Shown here piece after piece: positions 21,339-24,415 of a stretch of 24,415 nucleotides of DNA. Source of the DNA: a virus; IMG/VR virus record IMGVR_UViG_3300042565_000981, positions 1 to 24,415 of that record. One strand, written 5' to 3'. The notes under the pieces are model-generated. The model had not been told where the DNA came from. It saw only the letters and a program-made list of their open reading frames with translations, and searched no databases. Position numbers and translations under genes: made by a program. How positions within the stretch are numbered: position 1 is the stretch's first letter; every line of letters starts with the position of its first letter.

Positions 21339-22109
21339 TCAGGCGGTGGTCAGGAAGTCGAAGGTGGGGGTGGTGGCGGGGCGGAAGGCGATGTCGATGC
21401 TCTGGGCGTTGTCAGGATCCACCGAGAGGGCGGCGCTAGTGAGGATGGCCTCCAGCGTGATGGAACGGCTCTTGGTTTCATCAACGGTGCTGCCGGTGAT
21501 GATGCGGTTGGTGTACAGCTTGAAGGCTGCACCGCCCTGCTGGCGTTGGAGCACGTCTTCCACCATGCGGTTGGCCACGGCGAAGTCGTCGTCGGCCATG
21601 TACACAGTGCAAGTGCCGTTGCCATCGCCAAAGCCGGAGATGTAGCTGCGGAAAGGGACGTACTGGCCGGGGGTTTGGCCGATGGTGGTGACGTCGATTT
21701 CAGCGCGGCTGATGTCGAAGTTCCAGCTGCGGACCTGGCCCACAACAACGAAATCGGCGTAAAACACCTCGAACGTGTTGGGGCTGACAGCCGTACCTTG
21801 GGTGGTGATCGTGATGACCGTGCCGCCGAGGGTGGCGGAAACCGTCAGGGCGCCGGTGGCGGCGTTGTAGCCGATTACGAAGTAGGTGGTACCAGCGACT
21901 ACACCGGCAGGGAGTGTGCCGGTGGCAGTGCCGCCGGCTTGGTTGACGACCCGGAAACGGACGGGATCGCCAACTTTGAAGTTGAAAAAGCTGCCGACGT
22001 TGAAGATGGCGCCAGCAACGGTGACGTCGGTGGGACGGAAAGCTGCAGTGGTGCCAGCGGGTTTGTAGTAGAGGGCACCGGACGTGCCGGACAGAACGGT
22101 GGTGGCCAT
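21339..22109 (-). CDS. V: Major tail tube protein (gpV-like)
   Basis: 256 aa. The core is a tail-tube fold: MATTVLSGTSGALYYKPAGT at the start, GQVRSWNFDISRAEIDVTTI (125-144), YISGFGDGNGTCTVYMADDD (156-175), a long helix ANRMVEDVLQRQ, and KSRSITLEAILTSAALSVDP near the end. Residues about 40-108 (VGDPVRFRVVNQAGG, TLPAGVVAGTTYFVIGYNAA) look like an inserted all-beta module of the type often seen in phage tail and fibre proteins, probably displayed on the outside of the tube. It sits between the tail terminator and the chaperones as lambda V does. It has a 78-nt upstream gap with GCTAACCT 52 nt before the ATG, and a strong terminator after it, consistent with high separate expression. Confidence 0.9.
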   Translation of the reverse strand: MATTVLSGTSGALYYKPAGTTAAFRPTDVTVAGAIFNVGSFFNFKVGDPVRFRVVNQAGGTATGTLPAGVVAGTTYFVIGYNAATGALTVSATLGGTVITITTQGTAVSPNTFEVFYADFVVVGQVRSWNFDISRAEIDVTTIGQTPGQYVPFRSYISGFGDGNGTCTVYMADDDFAVANRMVEDVLQRQQGGAAFKLYTNRIITGSTVDETKSRSITLEAILTSAALSVDPDNAQSIDIAFRPATTPTFDFLTTA

Positions 22110-22161
22110 AGGGGCGTACCAGGAGGGCGGGGTTCGGGGCGGGCACTGCCCGGCTTAATAC

Positions 22162-22167
22162 AGGTTA
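22162..22167 (-). promoter_or_regulatory. Possible -10 element (GCTAACCT) for major tail gene
   Basis: GCTAACCT on the minus strand, 52 nt before the ATG at 22109, in the 78-nt gap. It shares GCTANNCT with other elements but has a longer leader that includes a 5-bp hairpin (22140-22152). A TTGACG lies 23 nt upstream, too far for a usual -35. Confidence 0.3.
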
Positions 22168-22187
22168 GCGCTTGTGTGAAATCTGAT

Positions 22188-22619
22188 CTACGTCAACACT
22201 GTGGCGACGTAGGAGGTTTCGATACGTCCCACAAAATGCGGGGAGTCTTCTGTGCTGGAGAATGTTGGGCCGTCGATAGTTCCAACGCGAAAGAATACGC
22301 CGGTGGCGGGTTTGCCGGTGGCGTTCAATGTTTCAAGTACATCTACAGCGGTGGTTACAAGAGCTTGGGTGCGGGCGGGGCCGCGGCCTTTTTCCGTGAA
22401 AATGCGGATAACAACGGCGCCACGCGCGTTGTCCACGCTGGAGGTAAGCGTGGGATCGTTGGTAGCGCCGAAAGTAACATTGACGCGGACGTACTCGGTG
22501 GTGGAGTTAGCTGGGGCGGCTGTGATGTTGTCGAAGTAGACCGGTACTGCGGGTACCAGTGAGCCGAACGCGGAAAGCAGCGGATTCTCAACGGCGGCGC
22601 GAATGGCTTGGTAGTTCAT
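22188..22619 (-). CDS. U: Tail terminator protein (gpU-like)
   Basis: 143 aa: MNYQAIRAAVENPLLSAFGS, VPVYFDNITAAPANSTTEYV, RVNVTFGATNDPTL, GAVVIRIFTEKGRGPARTQA, ALVTTAVDVLETLN and a strand-rich end GRIETSYVATVLT. This matches the tail terminator fold: an N-terminal helix, NxxxPxxTEYVRV strand, then a V-I-x-I-F strand and a long helix. The protein caps the tube and joins it to the head. The U-like place between Z and V agrees. It starts in an ATGA overlap with the Z-like gene. Confidence 0.82.
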   Translation of the reverse strand: MNYQAIRAAVENPLLSAFGSLVPAVPVYFDNITAAPANSTTEYVRVNVTFGATNDPTLTSSVDNARGAVVIRIFTEKGRGPARTQALVTTAVDVLETLNATGKPATGVFFRVGTIDGPTFSSTEDSPHFVGRIETSYVATVLT

Positions 22620-23149
22620 CGGCGGGCCTCGCGGAAAGCTTCATCCATATACAAACGTATCGTGCTATCTATCTGTTTTCCTCGTAGATAGGTGGTGTAC
22701 CAGTCAAGTTCTGCCGTACGTCGATTGGGGCCAGTCCCTGTGTTTGGTACGTCGCCTCGAATGCCAGAGCGTCGAATACCTTGTACAGCCGCTTTGCGGG
22801 GTTCAAAACCTGGGTATCTAAAGGATCCTTCGCGCAAGTCAAGTGCGACATCGGCGTAAGGCGCGGTGTTAGTTATGCGGTACTTGACCTCGGGTTTGAA
22901 CTTGACTTCGTTAGGCAGAAGTACGGGGGCGCGTAGAGGTATGGGGAGGTCTGCCTGTCCTGCTCCGGTTACGGTGTTGCTCGGGCTGCTGATTTGCCAA
23001 GAGTTGGAAAATTTGCCGCTCCAGATGGGGCCTTTGACTTGGAGGTCGCGGACAATCGCTTCGGCGCTCCGGCCCATGCCAATAGCGATAGGAGCAAGGG
23101 CTGCTGCTTCAAGATCGCGGATTAGGTTTTTTAGAGGCTTAAAGACCAT
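22616..23149 (-). CDS. Z: Tail completion protein (gpZ / HK97 gp10-like)
   Basis: 177 aa. An N-terminal helix (PLKNLIRDLEAAALAPIAIG) precedes RSAEAIVRDLQVKGPIWSGK and FSNSWQIS, the sequence type found in HK97 gp10 / lambda Z proteins (SGKFxNSW with a nearby amphipathic helix). Then ITNTAPYADVALDLREGSFR is the typical N-x-APYA-x2-xxGS segment. The C-terminal helix is MDEAFREARR. The family sits at the neck and completes tail attachment. Starts TAATG after the upstream gene and overlaps U by 4 nt. Confidence 0.82.
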   Translation of the reverse strand: MVFKPLKNLIRDLEAAALAPIAIGMGRSAEAIVRDLQVKGPIWSGKFSNSWQISSPSNTVTGAGQADLPIPLRAPVLLPNEVKFKPEVKYRITNTAPYADVALDLREGSFRYPGFEPRKAAVQGIRRSGIRGDVPNTGTGPNRRTAELDWYTTYLRGKQIDSTIRLYMDEAFREARR

Positions 23150-23526
23150 TACTGGGGCCTCACGATGAGGGTGTGGTAGATGGGGTTGTCGCCGCGATAG
23201 CTGGTGACGGAGAGGATTTTCGCCTCACGGGTTGCTCCAGCCTGGGGGTATTGGATGCGATCGGCTTCGGTTGGGTAGTAGCCGCCGAGTTCCGCGGCGC
23301 CGATGATGATGCGGAGGTCGGTGGTTTGGTATAGACCTTCGGATTCGCGTGAGTTGAGGTTTGTGATGAGGCCGCGAACGGTGATAGATACGTCGGCACC
23401 GTTGACGGTCCCAGTCGTGGGGTTGTAGTCGCGGGGGGTGGAGGTTTTGATGAACGTCAGCGGTTGGCCCCAGTCCGCTAGGAGAGCGGTGGGGAGGGCG
23501 GCGAAGGTGTCGTCTACGAGGCTCAT
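23149..23526 (-). CDS. Head-tail connector / stopper protein (FII-like)
   Basis: 125 aa: MSLVDDTFAALPTALLADWG, FIKTSTPRDYNPTTGTVNGA, DVSITVRGLITNLNSRESEG, TDLRIIIGAAELG and a tail KILSVTSYRGDNPIYHTLIV. This is a small beta-rich protein with YNPxTGxV and a C-terminal YRGDxxIYHTLIVR strand, as in head completion or stopper proteins (lambda FII / HK97 gp7 class). It lies directly between the adaptor and the Z-like gene, which is where the stopper is encoded in siphovirus neck modules. The assignment uses position plus pattern. Confidence 0.72.
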   Translation of the reverse strand: MSLVDDTFAALPTALLADWGQPLTFIKTSTPRDYNPTTGTVNGADVSITVRGLITNLNSRESEGLYQTTDLRIIIGAAELGGYYPTEADRIQYPQAGATREAKILSVTSYRGDNPIYHTLIVRPQ

Positions 23527-23527
23527 G

Positions 23528-24064
23528 TCAACCTCTGAATAGGCGGACGGCGTGGTTGCTAGCGCCGCCCATGCAGTAAGAGCCGAGGTAGGACTGGAGC
23601 CAGGGGTAGACGTCGAAGACGTTGTTGATGACGCCGGAGGTGGTGGAGCTGGATTTGTATTTGACCTGGAGGTCGCCTAGTTGCACTTCGTCGTAGATGC
23701 CGGTTGTGCCAGTGCTGCCGGTGATGGCGTTGGTGTCGTTGGCGAGGGCGCGGGCGAGTTCGTAGGTAGCAACCTTGATACCTTCGGGGATCAGGGTGCA
23801 GGCGAGGTCAACGCCGTCGACGGTGTAGTCGTCGCGGGGCCATTTCAGGGCTTGGGTGGTGGTGCAGCGGTCGCCGTAGAAGCTGAGGCCGTCGATCCAG
23901 CGGGTGGCGGAGATCAGGGCGCGGTTTTTGGCGTCGGTGCTTTTGTCGATCCAGTCGCTGCTGTCGGGGACGGTCTCGAAGTAGGTGTCGGCAGCAGCCA
24001 GCGTCACATAGCTGTTAGCCGAGGCTCCGCTAAGAGTGGCGTCAACGACTGCAGGCACGGTCAA
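23528..24064 (-). CDS. Head-tail adaptor protein (gp6-like)
   Basis: 178 aa from a TTG that overlaps the upstream stop (TTGA), with AAAGG 6 nt before it; a GTG six bases later is an alternative. It has ANSYVTLAAADTYF, WIDKSTDAKNRALISATRWI, DGLSFYGDRCTTTQALKWPR, IPEGIKVATYELARAL and DVYPWLQSYL. Helical N-terminal half with W-P-R and IPxxIKxATYELA is characteristic of head-tail connector adaptors; similar proteins are often named DnaT-like ssDNA-binding in databases, a label without support here. It would bind the portal and receive the stopper protein encoded next. Confidence 0.75.
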   Translation of the reverse strand: MTVPAVVDATLSGASANSYVTLAAADTYFETVPDSSDWIDKSTDAKNRALISATRWIDGLSFYGDRCTTTQALKWPRDDYTVDGVDLACTLIPEGIKVATYELARALANDTNAITGSTGTTGIYDEVQLGDLQVKYKSSSTTSGVINNVFDVYPWLQSYLGSYCMGGASNHAVRLFRG

Positions 24065-24240
24065 TAAAGCCTTTGTTTGAGTCTACTGCGCGTGGGGCGG
24101 GTGCTTGTTTTGGGCAGGATGCTGGCGTGATAGACGGTGCCGCCCTCCAGTTCGATGTCGGCGGCGCGTTCTAGGTGTTGGCCATAAGGGACATCCTCGT
24201 GCCAGTGGCGACTATCCTGTAACACGTAGAGACGTACCAT
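24061..24240 (-). CDS. Small unknown protein at start of neck operon
   Basis: 59 aa from the ATG at 24240 (ATG at 24246 and TTG at 24258 are alternatives). Sequence MVRLYVLQDSRHWHEDVPYG, ERAADIELEGGTVYHASILP, then a basic tail KTSTRPTRSRLKQRLY. The first 45 residues look like a small beta domain. It is translationally coupled to the adaptor gene (TTGA). It starts two bases from the divergent plus-strand gene. Position and size invite comparison with lambda W, but I see no sequence reason for that name. Confidence 0.5.
   Translation of the reverse strand: MVRLYVLQDSRHWHEDVPYGQHLERAADIELEGGTVYHASILPKTSTRPTRSRLKQRLY
24213..24218 (+). promoter_or_regulatory. Putative -10 element (CTATCCT) for divergent gene
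   Basis: CTATCCT lies 20 nt before the ATG at 24239 on the plus strand, inside the minus-strand 59-aa gene. It fits CTANNCT and the common spacing. Confidence 0.35.
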
Positions 24241-24415
24241 GCTCATGCCCGCTCGCAAGTCAACTGAGGCCAGCGTAGAAGCCGAGGCCCAGAAAGAAAA
24301 TTCTGCATTGCCTAGTAATGCAGTGAGGAAGTTGGAGGAGGTGGCGCTGGAGGTGCGGCGGCTGCAGGTCGAGGAGGGGCTGGGTACGCAGGAGATTTCT
24401 ACGCGGCTTCAGGTC
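24239..24415 (+). CDS. Unknown protein, possible HTH, N-terminal part
   Basis: Open to the right edge; 59 codons visible. It begins MLMPARKSTEASVEAEAQKE, then NSALPSNAVRKLEEVALEVR and RLQVEEGLGTQEISTRLQV. The last stretch, with GLGTQEISTRLQ, looks like the first two helices of a helix-turn-helix. Small terminase subunits and phage regulators both have such N-termini, so either is possible; nothing decides it. ATG at 24245 is an alternative start. It runs opposite to the neck genes and overlaps their first start codon by two bases. Confidence 0.55.
   Translation, partial: MLMPARKSTEASVEAEAQKENSALPSNAVRKLEEVALEVRRLQVEEGLGTQEISTRLQV

Noticed and set aside
22140-22152. CGGGC-ACT-GCCCG hairpin before the major tail gene as a terminator
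   Set aside because: Only 5 bp and not followed by a T-run on either strand; at most a leader hairpin.
21546-22562. A 338-codon open frame on the plus strand across the major tail and terminator genes
   Set aside because: Gly/Ala/Val-rich shadow of V and U on the other strand; it spans two genuine genes and their intergenic region and has no recognisable domain.
1-24415. tRNA genes, integrase, attachment site or insertion sequence
   Set aside because: I looked for cloverleaf-like inverted repeats, recombinase motifs and transposase motifs and saw none; a dedicated tRNA search was not possible.

Overview
The window looks like a large part of a lambda-like siphovirus (long non-contractile tail) that infects cyanobacteria of the marine or freshwater Synechococcus/Cyanobium type. 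The lambda likeness comes from gene order. On the minus strand, read right to left, it carries two head-tail connectors, then counterparts of lambda Z, U, V, G/GT, H, M, L, K, I and J, then a beta-helix tail fibre. The cyanobacterial host is inferred from several small proteins whose signatures I remember from cyanophages (a basic peptide ending in RGQGR, a C-terminal HP-x(4)-YTGLYQ module, a 102-aa protein beside the fibre genes), from flavin-dependent ThyX, and from start sites with TANNNT -10 elements and no Shine-Dalgarno sequence. No database was searched.

Left arm (1-4884, plus strand): nucleotide metabolism and replication. It holds the end of a dCTP deaminase/dUTPase-fold gene, a DUF3310 protein, ThyX, an NrdR-type zinc ribbon, a cysteine-rich protein, a DEDDy-exonuclease/family A DNA polymerase and two small unknowns. 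Most of these join through ATGA/TGATG/TAATG overlaps, so this is one polycistronic unit. It is followed by a probable ribbon-helix-helix regulator with its own promoter-like element and terminator, then two more small genes. The plus-strand block ends on a CTAG shared with the stop codon of the converging minus-strand block.

Middle (4881-7391, mostly minus): probable lysis and accessory region. It contains a 73-aa protein, a two-domain endolysin (glucosaminidase plus C39-like cysteine peptidase), a 47-aa hydrophobic protein, a lone plus-strand HNH endonuclease, a 61-aa protein, a membrane-anchored coiled-coil protein and a 45-aa basic peptide.

Right arm (7388-24240, minus): tail and neck module. 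Relative to lambda, a 701-aa repetitive fibre gene and a 102-aa gene are inserted between M and L. The L protein has about 85 extra residues in its Fe-S loop. The G/GT pair carries a canonical -1 slippery heptamer (C CCA AAG). Intrinsic terminators separate the major tail protein from G/GT and G/GT from the tape measure, each followed at once by a promoter-like element. At the far right a plus-strand gene starts divergently, overlapping the minus-strand start, and runs off the window.

The least expected signal is a recurring -10-like motif, CTANNCT (best form GCTACACT), placed 20-22 nt before the first codon of several candidate transcription units on both strands, with short leaders lacking a Shine-Dalgarno sequence. 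It may be this phage's main promoter class.
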